From Caulochytrium protostelioides (lineage: Eukaryota > Chytridiomycota > Caulochytriomycetes > Caulochytriales > Caulochytriaceae), in NCBI GenBank assembly GCA_003615045.1, contig ML014120.1, positions 1 to 64,000 of the forward strand: a stretch of 64,000 nt of DNA, read 5' to 3'. This document shows positions 1 through 9,274 of the stretch, in pieces. The notes beneath the pieces are model-generated. The model was not told the DNA's origin and did not search any database. It saw nothing but the letters and a program-made list of their open reading frames with translations. Position 1 is the stretch's first letter. Each line of letters starts with the position of its first letter. A program made the translations under genes and the position numbers.

Positions 1-42
1 GCGGCGGCGGCGACGGCGGCGACGGCGGCGACGGCGGGCGGG
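1..42. repeat. GGC/GAC trinucleotide-type repeat at window edge
   Basis: The first bases are an imperfect run of cggcgg and cga units. It lies upstream of the DEAH-like gene and is probably part of its 5' region. Similar GC-rich triplet runs recur through the window. Confidence 0.7.
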
Positions 43-169
43 CCATGTGGCGCTCCCTTCAAGGGCCCCGCGCCGGGGACGCGCGCCTCTCTCGTCCCGC
101 CGCGACGCGCGGCGCCACTGAGCCGAACGACGCTTCTTCCCCACGCGCCGTCATCAGAGCCGCCGGGCG

Positions 170-2371
170 ATGGCTCCGGAGGCATCGATCCACGCGACCG
201 TCTCCTGGGGCGCCGTCTCCGAGCTGGACCCGATGGCGCTGCGCGAGGCCCACCACGCCGCGGCGCGCACGGCGCTGCTCGACGCCGTCGCGGCGGCGCC
301 CGTCGTCGTCGTCGCCGGCCCCAGCAGCCTCGGCGCGGCCGCCACGCTCCCGTCGCTGCTCTGCGACGCCGGCCTCGACCGCCTCGGTGCCGTCGCCGCC
401 GTCCATGCCCGCGCCGCCGTGGTCGCGCACTCCCGTGAGATCGCCGCCCCGGGCCGCCCCCGCCGCATCGCGTGGCTCAGCGCCGCGCAGCTGCTGACGG
501 CCCTCGTCGCCGACCCGCTGATCCAACCCTACGCCGCGGTCGTCCTCGACGGGTTTCACGAGCGCGCCGTCCATACCGACCTGCTGCTGGCGCTCCTCGT
601 GAAAGTGGTCCGCCAGCGCCCGCGGCTGCGCGTCGTCGTCGTCGCCGCCACCGCGGCCGCCGTCGCGCTGATCCAGCGCTATGTCCACGCGCACCTCGAC
701 GCGACGGACGCCGTCGGCGTGGCGCTTCCGGCGCCCGTGCCCACCGACGTCGTCACGATTCAGCATGCGACGGCGCCGGTCCGCGACTACCGGGTCGCCG
801 TCGCCGAGACCGTCGTCGCGCTTCACCGGCGCGCGCATGCCGCCGGCGACCGCCGCGGCGTCCTCTGCTTTCTGCCTACCCCCGAGGACATCCGCGCCCT
901 CACCGCGATGCTGACCGACCTGCTCGGTGACGCGGACGGCGCTGGCCGCGGCGACCGCGATGACGACGGCGGCGACGGCATCGAGATCATACCGTTCGGC
1001 GAGCACGTCTCCCGCGAGGACATGGCGCCTGCGCTCGCCGCCGCGCACCGCGGCTACGGCTCGAGGCGTCGACGCATCGTGCTGGCGACCGATCTCGCCG
1101 AATCCGCGGTCCTGCTGCCCGACATCGGCCACGTCGTGGACACAGGGCTCGTCGCCCGCACGACGACGCTCCTGCGCACGGGCGCCGCCGTCCCGATCGT
1201 GCTGACGGCGACCGCCGCCATCGCGCAGGACGCCGCGGCCCTGCGCGCGCTCGCGGCGGGCCGGAGCGGCGGCGGCACCGGCGCCGTCTACCGCCTCTAC
1301 CCGCGCGCCGTGCACGACCGCATGGCGCCCTCCACGCCGCCCGCCATCACGCGCACCTCGCTCGCCGACACCGTGCTGCTGCTGCACGCGCTCGGCGTCG
1401 CCCACCCGCTCCGCTTTGCGTTCCCGACGCCGCCCAGCGCCGATCAGATCGCCAGTGCCTATGCCTGCCTCGTAGCCCTCGGCTGGATCGTGCCCGCGGA
1501 CGCCGCCGCCGTTGACCCGTCGGCGCTCGCGAAACGGCGGCCGCCGCCGACGGCGGTGCTGGAGCCGCAGCTCGGCGCCGAAGCCGCGATGCTGCCGCTG
1601 TCGCCGTTTCTCAGCGCGCTCGTGCTGCGCACCGCGGCCGCGCCTCTCAGCCCCGTGTTCGTCACGCTCGCCGCGCTGCTCGTCGACCCCGACGTGTATA
1701 CCCCCGTCGCGCCGCGACGCGCCCGCGAGCGCCTCGTCGGCTTCGCGGCGGCCGACGGCGACCACGTGACGCTGCTCAACGTGTACAGCGCGTGGCTCGC
1801 GGCCCACCGGTCCGCCGGGTGGTGTCGCCGCCACGGGCTGCGCCACCGCGTGCTCGAGCACGCGCACCGCCTGCGCGGCCATCTGGAAGACCGACTCGAC
1901 CGGCTCCAGCCGCGCCTGCCGCGGCGGCGGCGGCGGCAGCAGCAGCGCGCGCCAGGCGATATCTGGACCGACGCCCGTGCTTGGGCAGACATGGTCGAAC
2001 GCCACGCCGACGCTGACGCCGATGCCGCTGCCGGCGACCGCCACCACGAGGACGAAGGCGAGGACGTGGTCAGCGTCGCCGTGCGCCGCGCGCTGCTCGA
2101 CCTCGCCGCGAGTATGGTGGCGCAGCTCCAGCCCGGTGGGACGTATCGGCAGCTGCCGGAGGCCGGCCGCGCGAGCCCTGGGCCAGCCCGCATCGCGGCG
2201 TCCTCGGTGCTGGTCGGCGCGCCGCCGCCGTGGCTCCTATTTACGGGCGGCACGATCGACGAGGCCGGCGAGACGCGGCTCTACCCCGTCTCGGCAGTCA
2301 AGCCGCGCTGGATCCGCGCCGCCCTCGATGCCCAGAATACCCGACTCGCGCCGTGGGTCGCCCGCACGTAA
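170..2371 (+). CDS. DEAH-box (DHX35-like) helicase-fold protein with degenerate ATPase motifs
   Basis: A 733-residue protein that aligns end to end with DEAH/RHA RNA helicases: two RecA-like domains (about 35-380), the winged-helix/HA2 region (about 395-640, with a segment around LLNVYSAWL resembling HLTxLNVYxAF) and the C-terminal OB-fold (about 680-730). The alignment register is clear but the catalytic residues are gone. Walker A reads GPSSLGAAAT (about 50-59), without the GKT lysine. Motif II reads DGFH at 127-130 in place of DEAH. The SAT motif reads AAT, and motif VI lacks QRxGRxGR although the following YRLY is kept (about 374-377). Motif V is recognisable (IVLATDLAES, 303-312). It cannot be a normal ATPase; a scaffold role, perhaps at the spliceosome as for DHX35 relatives, is inference. 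The start is the first in-frame ATG and leaves the N-terminal helicase region complete. The gene converges on the UVRAG-like gene, 193 bases away. Confidence 0.8.
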   Translation: MAPEASIHATVSWGAVSELDPMALREAHHAAARTALLDAVAAAPVVVVAGPSSLGAAATLPSLLCDAGLDRLGAVAAVHARAAVVAHSREIAAPGRPRRIAWLSAAQLLTALVADPLIQPYAAVVLDGFHERAVHTDLLLALLVKVVRQRPRLRVVVVAATAAAVALIQRYVHAHLDATDAVGVALPAPVPTDVVTIQHATAPVRDYRVAVAETVVALHRRAHAAGDRRGVLCFLPTPEDIRALTAMLTDLLGDADGAGRGDRDDDGGDGIEIIPFGEHVSREDMAPALAAAHRGYGSRRRRIVLATDLAESAVLLPDIGHVVDTGLVARTTTLLRTGAAVPIVLTATAAIAQDAAALRALAAGRSGGGTGAVYRLYPRAVHDRMAPSTPPAITRTSLADTVLLLHALGVAHPLRFAFPTPPSADQIASAYACLVALGWIVPADAAAVDPSALAKRRPPPTAVLEPQLGAEAAMLPLSPFLSALVLRTAAAPLSPVFVTLAALLVDPDVYTPVAPRRARERLVGFAAADGDHVTLLNVYSAWLAAHRSAGWCRRHGLRHRVLEHAHRLRGHLEDRLDRLQPRLPRRRRRQQQRAPGDIWTDARAWADMVERHADADADAAAGDRHHEDEGEDVVSVAVRRALLDLAASMVAQLQPGGTYRQLPEAGRASPGPARIAASSVLVGAPPPWLLFTGGTIDEAGETRLYPVSAVKPRWIRAALDAQNTRLAPWVART

Positions 2372-2564
2372 CCTGGCATCCTGCGTCACCGGACGCCGCC
2401 CGCCCATCTCGGTCCCGCGCGACCTTCTCTCTGAACCTCATCCTCTCTTGCGCCAGGCGGTCTCCGTCCAAGCCTCTGTCTCGTTCTTCTGTATCTACGC
2501 TGTATCCATAGGACTGATCCATACTCGACAACGCGCGCAGCGGTTGCCCCCCATCGCCCGACCG

Positions 2565-5500
2565 CTAGTCGTCGTCGTCGTCGGGGTCGACGAGCCGGTC
2601 CCGCGCCTCGCGGACATAGATCATCAACAGCGCCACATTGGACAGCGTCTGGCGCAGATCCGGCAGCCGCCGTCCGAGCGCGTGAGCCAGCTGCTCGATG
2701 TTGCGGTTGAGCAGGTAAAGCGCATACCGCGTGAGCGGCACGGCGGCGCGGTCGGCGGGCGCCGACAGGGGGTATGCGCGGCCCGCGATCCCGCGCGCCC
2801 GGCCCGAGATGACGGCGCGCTGCACGCCCGGCGGATCCGTATCCGCCACGCGGTACGCCGTCACGCCGTCAAACACCGTCGACGCCGCGCCCGCAGGCCG
2901 CAGCGGATACCGTAGCGGCACGTCCAGAAACAGCGCCATGAGCGCCACGAGGTGGGCCGTGAAGCCGAGCGCTGTGCTGAGCGAGTGCGACGCCATCGTG
3001 CCGACGGTCGCGCCGTGTCCGTGCAGCCGCGGGTCCGGCAGGAGCAGCCCGCGGATCGTGGACGGCAGCTGCAGCAGCGTCATGCGGTCGAACGCCGCAA
3101 GGGCCGCCAACGAGGCGGGACCCACCGGGATCGCGGCCGCTGCTGCGGCGGCGGCTGCTGATGCCGACGCCGATGCCGAGGACGCCGACGCCAGGGACGC
3201 CACCGCGGACGCCGCTGGCTCCCGCGGCTGTCGCATCGGCGACAATGACCGCGCCATGGCCACGTTCATGTCGGTGAGACCGGCGATAGGCACCGGCTGC
3301 AGCGGATAGATGACCGCTAGGTCGAGGACGGCCGTGTAGCGCTGGACGAGGGTCGCGCGGTGCAGAAGGCGGAGGCCGTGGGCGTGGCGGGCGTTGGCGG
3401 CCTGCTGGGCCGCAAGAGTCTGTTGCGCCACGGCGTGCTGCGCCACCTGCTCGCGCAGGTGGGCCTCGCGGTCCTGGAGGGCCGCGTGGAGAGCGGCAAG
3501 GGTCTCCTGCTCAGTGGCGAGGCTGCTGGACGTCTCGGCGATGCGCGCCCGGATGCGGGAGAGGCGATGCCGGTGGTGGTGGCCTGCGTCGGCCTGGTCA
3601 AGCGACCGCGTATACGCGGCCAGCTCGGGACTCGCGCCCAGCCGCGCGTGCTGGCTCTGGACGGCCTCGGCCAGCCGCTGGAGGCGGACCTGCATCATCA
3701 GGATCGCGGCAAACTGTTCGAACGAATACGACGCGACGGCGGGAGAGGCCAACGGCGCCCGCAATGACGACGGATAGCCCGCGGCGCGACCTGCGCTGCC
3801 GCTCATACTATGGGCGCCGCCACTACCGCCGCTGTTACTGCTGCTGCTGTGGCTGCCGCCGCCGCCAGGCACCAGCGTGACGGGGTGCACGCCGTGGGCT
3901 GGCGAAAAGGGCTGGACGATGAGCCGGCGCGTGACGTGGGTTTCACACTGAATGAGGATGGGGCCCTTGCCGGGCAGCATGGGCATGCCGGTGGCAGCAA
4001 CGTCGCGACGGGCAGCGGCGGGCAGCGACGGCGAGGGCGGCACCAACGGCTGGGGCGGCGCCGGGACTGTTGATGGCGGCGTCGCGGCGCTCGTGCCAGG
4101 CTGCGATCCAGCAACCGGAGCGGCAGACCAAACAGAAGCAGCGAGCGTATCGAATGGGATCGGCTGGAGCTCCACGGGCTGCAAGGCCGTCCAGCAGACC
4201 CATTCTTGGCGCGCCGGGTCGGCGATCCAGATGGCGAGACCGACGTGTGGTTGGGAAAGGAAGTGCCAGCTGGTCTGCTCGAGCCGCGGGAAGCGGTACT
4301 CGGGGTTCCATGCGTGGGGTACCACGGGGCTCGTGGCGGCGTTGGCGAAGCCTTGTCCGAGCATCGCGGGCGGCACCGCCTCGAACGGAAGCCGCGCCCC
4401 CGCCGCCAGGGTATGAACGCGCGCGATCCAATCCTCGTCGTGTGCGGTTGCTGATAGCGACGGTGGAAGGATCAACGTTCCTGTCTTGCCCGTCCTCGTG
4501 CCATCCGCGGCAACGCGCGAGCAAGACGTCGGATCGCGGCCCGAAGCCGCGGCCGCGGCGTCGCCGCTGTCGGGTATAAAGAGGATGCAGAAGCTGTCGG
4601 GACGCCACCGAGTCAGGGCCTCGGGCACCGTGAACCACGCGTCGCAGGGCCACGCGTCGCTCTCAGCGATCCCTGGCTGGCCTGCCGCGTGCGCGCGCTC
4701 GCGCAGCCGCGCCACGTGGTAGGGATGCTGCGCAGCGGGCAACGCCTGCCGGCCCAGCAGGTTTGCGAGCACGTGCGCGCGGTCGAGGCCGTGCGGCGCG
4801 TCGGGGCCGAGCAGCGCCAGTGGCCGCAACGCCCCGTCGGCGGTCAGCGTGAAGCTCCGGTGGGGCGTGAGCCACGGCGGCGGCGGCGATGCCTGCGGCG
4901 TCCGCCGCATCGAGCGGCGCGTCGCCACCATGCCGCCCGCGGCGCCCGTCAGGCCCGTGGCGGCGCCGGCGGCCGGTGGCCGGGCGGTCGCGGCGTCGGA
5001 GAGCGCGGGGACGCCGACCGAGACGGCGCGCCGCCGTGCGGCAGGCAGCGTGGCGAAGCGCGGGGCCATGAGCGGCGAGGCCAGCGGCGACGGCAGCGCC
5101 GTCCGCGCGCCGTCGTCGTCGCCGTGGAGCGAGCTGGGCCGCGCATCGCGGCCGGGCTGTGGGGCGGTCGTGGTCGCCGTCACCGCTGTGGCGGGATCGA
5201 CAAGCAGCGACAGCGGCGATCGAGACTGGTGCGGCGTGCGATCGGACGAGAGGATCGAGGCAGACGGCGACATGGCGGCCCGCACCGGTCCATCGGCCAG
5301 GGCATCGCTCGCATCGCTCGCATCGCTCGAAGCACTGCCGACGGGAGGCGGGCGCGAGGGGACGGCAGCGACTGGTTCGGGACGCGCAGGACCCGGCGGC
5401 AGGGGGTCGAGGCCGAGCACGCTCGCCGACGTGAGCCGGACGCCGGGATCCGAGGCGGTCGAGTCGTCGTCGTCGGTCGCGGCGGTGAGGGCCGTAACCG

Positions 5501-5681
5501 CTTTGGACGTGTGCTGGGAGAGCGGCTGGCGGAAGGTCGCATCCGACGGCGATTCGGGCGCCGGCGGCTCTGGGCCGCCGTCGCTATGGCCGCGATCACT
5601 CCCATGGGGCGGTGACAACGGCGGCGGCGGTCCGTCGAGGTTGCGGACAATGACGGCGGCGATGTGCCGCACGAGGCCCAT
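2565..5681 (-). CDS. UVRAG: UVRAG/Vps38-like subunit of class III PI3-kinase complex II
   Basis: A 1038-residue protein. The C-terminal 143 residues carry the UVRAG/Atg14 signature: STALGFTAHLVALM (from about 901) followed by PLRYPL, then YALYLLNRNIEQL and LPDLRQTLSN near the end. A predicted coiled coil (about 650-790) precedes it, where UVRAG-family proteins pair with Beclin/Vps30. The N-terminal MGLVRHIAAVIVRNLDG resembles the short basic start of fungal UVRAG proteins. The middle third is a long Ser/Pro/Ala-rich expansion, with C2-like fragments around 290-520. By family knowledge, the protein works with Vps34, Vps15 and Beclin in endosomal sorting and autophagosome maturation. The ATG at 5681 is the first Met of a frame that stays open about 40 codons further upstream without another Met. 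At 1038 residues it is longer than human UVRAG (699) because of the low-complexity inserts. Confidence 0.82.
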   Translation of the reverse strand: MGLVRHIAAVIVRNLDGPPPPLSPPHGSDRGHSDGGPEPPAPESPSDATFRQPLSQHTSKAVTALTAATDDDDSTASDPGVRLTSASVLGLDPLPPGPARPEPVAAVPSRPPPVGSASSDASDASDALADGPVRAAMSPSASILSSDRTPHQSRSPLSLLVDPATAVTATTTAPQPGRDARPSSLHGDDDGARTALPSPLASPLMAPRFATLPAARRRAVSVGVPALSDAATARPPAAGAATGLTGAAGGMVATRRSMRRTPQASPPPPWLTPHRSFTLTADGALRPLALLGPDAPHGLDRAHVLANLLGRQALPAAQHPYHVARLRERAHAAGQPGIAESDAWPCDAWFTVPEALTRWRPDSFCILFIPDSGDAAAAASGRDPTSCSRVAADGTRTGKTGTLILPPSLSATAHDEDWIARVHTLAAGARLPFEAVPPAMLGQGFANAATSPVVPHAWNPEYRFPRLEQTSWHFLSQPHVGLAIWIADPARQEWVCWTALQPVELQPIPFDTLAASVWSAAPVAGSQPGTSAATPPSTVPAPPQPLVPPSPSLPAAARRDVAATGMPMLPGKGPILIQCETHVTRRLIVQPFSPAHGVHPVTLVPGGGGSHSSSSNSGGSGGAHSMSGSAGRAAGYPSSLRAPLASPAVASYSFEQFAAILMMQVRLQRLAEAVQSQHARLGASPELAAYTRSLDQADAGHHHRHRLSRIRARIAETSSSLATEQETLAALHAALQDREAHLREQVAQHAVAQQTLAAQQAANARHAHGLRLLHRATLVQRYTAVLDLAVIYPLQPVPIAGLTDMNVAMARSLSPMRQPREPAASAVASLASASSASASASAAAAAAAAAIPVGPASLAALAAFDRMTLLQLPSTIRGLLLPDPRLHGHGATVGTMASHSLSTALGFTAHLVALMALFLDVPLRYPLRPAGAASTVFDGVTAYRVADTDPPGVQRAVISGRARGIAGRAYPLSAPADRAAVPLTRYALYLLNRNIEQLAHALGRRLPDLRQTLSNVALLMIYVREARDRLVDPDDDDD

Positions 5682-7103
5682 CGTGGTGGGCCGGCACGAC
5701 AGCCGTGCCCGTGGTAGCGGCGGTGACGGCGGCGACGGCGGCGACGGCGACGGCGGCGGCGGTGAGCGCGATCGTCGGAGTGTCGGGCGAGGCGTCGATC
5801 CTCAATGCCACCTGCGGTGGACGCTCATAGATCGCGGTTGCTGGACTCGTTTGAGAACGGAACGCGGAGATCCGAGAGGAGCCTGTTATGAAGAGACAGT
5901 GCCAGGCAGGCGTCGGCGAGGCCCTAGGGGACGGCGATGGCGCGCTGGGAACGGCGCAAGGCTGCTGATCTGCCGCCGGCGCGTCAACGGCGCCGCCGAC
6001 GGGAGCGACACTAGCGGCGCTAGCGACGGCGCAGTCGCGGTGGCCACGATGGCGGGGTTCAGACCAGTACGGCGCGCTTTGCAGGAGTCAGTGTCGGCGC
6101 CAAGGGGTCGGCCTGAACACGGGTGACGCGAGATCGCCGCTCGGGTCCATACCACCGCTCGGGTCTGTTGCGGTATGAATCGTCGCGGCCGACCATCCCA
6201 CCATCGACGGTCCGTGTGCAGCGCACGCATTCGGTGCTCCATCTCGTTCGCTGCTTCGTGGCGTGTCTCGTCGATTCGCAGGTCGACACGACGGTTTGGT
6301 TCTCCGTCCGCTTCATTAATCAAAGTCCGGCTCAGAGACTGTTGGCGTGAGGCGCCCCCCGTGTGATACGTCGTCTTGTGCTAAGCCGTCTTTCTCCAAA
6401 GCATCGATCGAGCATCGTGGAAAACAGAGGCGGCCGGAGCAGCAGAGCAGCGGTGACACACCAGACCCTATGGATGGATTTCCCGATGATATCCATGATT
6501 GATGAACATCATGTCAGGGTTGGAGGGATTCTTCTTGGGCAGTTTCTCGCGATCGGGCAGACGCGCTTGACCGGCGACGCATGCGTGATTTTACCAATGA
6601 TGGTGTTCCTGGCCTCTCGCCGTCGGAGTCTCGCCAGGACCCCCGTCACGCGTTCGGCCAGGCGGCTCCCGTGTGCTCCGCCCCATGGATCCCGACCGCC
6701 CCGCGAACCTCCACATCGCACATTGCATCGCACATCGATGAAACCGTTCATCGACGTGGATGCGTCATGCGATCTCATGCGATCGGAGCGAGATCCGCGG
6801 TAGGTGCCACAAGTCCTTTCCATCCATCAGAAAGCTGGCGTCTGGCGTGATGGCGTTGGTTCTCGGGCTCAAACCAGGCGTTTCTGTGATCACTGGGACG
6901 TGCTCAGCACGGCTTTCTCTGTCGATGATTAGCAACGGCGCCCTGCCTTTTTCGCGGGCGCGGCGCCACCTGCGTTGGCACTCGCCGCTTGCCACGCCTC
7001 GGCGCGGCTGCGAGGCGTCGGCAGGCCATGGATGAAACCCGCCGCGGCGTGAGGACCCCGAAGCGACAATGGCGCGCCGTCCAGCGCCAACTTTTTTTTT
7101 ATT

Positions 7104-7111
7104 GACGTCGC
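7104..7111. promoter_or_regulatory. Possible CRE-like (bZIP) half-palindrome
   Basis: TGACGTCG follows a run of T residues in the divergent intergenic region. It matches seven of eight bases of the ATF/CREB palindrome. Only the sequence match supports it. Confidence 0.2.
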
Positions 7112-7311
7112 TTCGTCTGTTGCTGCCGCGGCGACGTCTTTTTTTTCTTTTCGTTTTCGAGTCATGTTCAGGCTTGCGAGGCCATGCAGTGCGCCATATC
7201 TGAGCTATTGGGCCCATTCGTGCCGCTCGTTCGCATTGTCGACGCGTCAGCGCCCGTGAGCCCAACGAGTGCGGCCCACGCAGCGGCAGGCGCCGCTGAG
7301 TACGAGTCCCG

Positions 7312-7339
7312 CCAGCGCGGCCAGCGCGGCCAGCGCGGC
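7312..7339. repeat. Tandem nonamer ccagcgcgg, three copies
   Basis: Three perfect head-to-tail copies of ccagcgcgg occur in intergenic sequence. No function is apparent. Confidence 0.85.
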
Positions 7340-7908
7340 CCAGAGACGAAGGCGCGAAGGCGCGACGCGGTCGTTGGGCCTCGGTTTGGCCTCGGGGTCC
7401 CCTTCCCGGTCGCTGGCCCTCGGTTCCGCTGGGTCGTGCCTGCCGCGGCGTCCCGAGGCCACCCACCGGCCCGTCCGACCGATTCAGCCTGAGCCTGAGG
7501 GTCCACCGGAACCCGTCCGGCCACGGCTTGGCGGGCTTGGCAGGCGGGCTAGGTTGGCTCGCCGGCGGGCCCGACCGGGGGTATGGCGGCTCGGCGGGGC
7601 TGAGGTGCGCCCGGCGGCGGGCCGCCGCACGCCGGTGCCTGTCGCACGCGCCGTCAGGGGCCCGCGGTGGCCTCAGCGGCCGCGGCATCGACGGCGGCCT
7701 GCCGCTGCCATGCGTGACATGGCCACGGCCAGCCGCCCGCCGTCGTTGTCCGCCGCAACGTCCGCACCCACACCAGCATCGGCTCAGCCGCCGCCGCCGC
7801 CGTGGCCGCCGCCGCTGGCCGTCGACGCGGAGGGAATGGCGGCGAGCCCTCAGGGCTCTCGCGGGAGGCGGCCCTCGGGGCCAGGGCGTCGCGTTCCGGG
7901 CGTCGACA

Positions 7909-8024
7909 TGGGCGTCGGCGTCGGCAGCGTCGGCGTTGGCAGCAGCGTCGGCAGCAGCGTCGGCGTCGGCAGCAGCGTCGGCAGCGTCGGCGTCGGCAGC
8001 GTCGGCGTTGGCAGCAGGGACCGT
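7909..8024. repeat. Minisatellite built from gtcggc and agc units
   Basis: About 115 bases of interleaved GTCGGCAGC, GTCGGCGTC and GTCGGCGTTGGCAGC units. Translated it gives monotonous Gly/Val/Ser on one strand and Ala/Asp on the other, which explains the long open frames across it. There is no sign that it is coding. Confidence 0.85.
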
Positions 8025-9274
8025 GCCGGTAGCGAGGACGGCGTCGCCTCGGGCCGTGGCGGCGGCAGGCGCGGCGGCAGGCGCGGCGGCGGACACCCGA
8101 CCGATGGCGTGGTGGCGACCGTGCGTATGTGGCGAGCGAGGCTCGGGCCATGCGAAGCGCCCAAGATGAAACACGGCGGCGCACGCGGCGTGTGCCGACG
8201 GCGCATGCCAACCCGCCCGCCGGAACAAGCCTCCCTCGTTCCCCACCCCAAGGAGGCTGGTCAACGCTTTGACAAGCCGCTTCCGCCATTGCCTGAACGC
8301 GACCTCTCCCGTGGCCCCAGAGTATACTACTGCCAAGGGCGCATGACATCGGCTCTCTGCTCACGGCTCGGTGCTCCCTCGTACGCTCTTGACTGCGGAG
8401 GCGTTCCCGGAAGGCTTGGATTGGTTTCCCATATCGCCACCTCTCTCCGTGTGTGGACTCCCCGCCGTCTTCTATTGTTGCTCCCACCAACCCCCGTCAC
8501 AACGACCCCACGCCGGACGCCGTCCACGTCCTCGGCTCCACCCCAGTGACCGGACCACATCGGAACCGCCTCGCGCTGGCAATTGACTGGTGCTGCTTCA
8601 GGTTGACGTGACACCTGTCGTCGGGGCGCCTCCACCTTCTCACCTGCCGCCTTAACGCTCCCTCGCCTCAGCGCCGTTCTTTGGGGAACAACCTCGCATC
8701 CGCGGCCACCGCCATCAGCAGCCCGCATTATACGCAGGACCACCAGGCGATCAAGCTCACCTCGCGGTGCACCTGACTTCTCGGATCGTCAAGGTCCGAC
8801 ACGGTTGTGTGCGACACGTGGCCATCGACCACCGGTTCCGGTCCGGCGCCCCCCACGGGATCCCGTCAACTCCGACCGTCTGAGCCACTCGCCGCCGACG
8901 GCCCCCCTCGTCCCTGCCCTCGCCGACCTGTCTGCTTGACCCCGGACACGTTCGCTTCCGCAGCGACCCGACTGGTTCCGTGCTTTGATACTCGTCGTCC
9001 TCGCGGTCCTCTTGCGAACCCAGTGAGCCTGACCGGACCTGTGTTTATACTGCGTCGTCGTCGGATTGGATCTGATCCGATCGATCGTCTTGCGCTGCCT
9101 GACGACGTTTCTCACGCCGACGTGTGTGCGACGTGGCCGTTTTTCGTCTTTCATTGCCGGAACGCCGCTTCCACGCTTCCGCTTCGGGTTCTTTGGTCAC
9201 CACCGGTGTACCCACATTGTCTCGTCGTGCCGCTTTGACGACCGGTTCAGTGGTGCTGTTCTTTGGAAACCGAC

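Larger units (their letters stand above)
5682..9274. other. Gene-poor intergenic region between two divergent genes
   Basis: About 3.6 kb between the UVRAG-like gene (-) and the zinc-finger gene (+). Several open frames exist, including long readings on both strands around 6.77-8.55 kb, but they are Arg/Ala/Gly-rich, overlap each other and show no domain. The stretch holds GGC/GAC repeats at 5720-5762, a three-copy nonamer at 7312-7339, a minisatellite at 7909-8024 and T-runs near 7091-7152. It probably contains both promoters. Confidence 0.6.

Noticed and set aside
59-2047. 662-codon minus-strand ORF across the DEAH-like gene
   Set aside because: It is antisense to a gene with clear family similarity and has an Arg/Gly/Ala-biased sequence with no domain. 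High G/C at third positions keeps the opposite strand open.
6765-8549. Opposed ORFs of 523 (-) and 426 (+) codons
   Set aside because: Both depend on the minisatellite at 7909-8024 and on Arg/Pro/Gly-rich flanks; neither shows a domain or a credible start.
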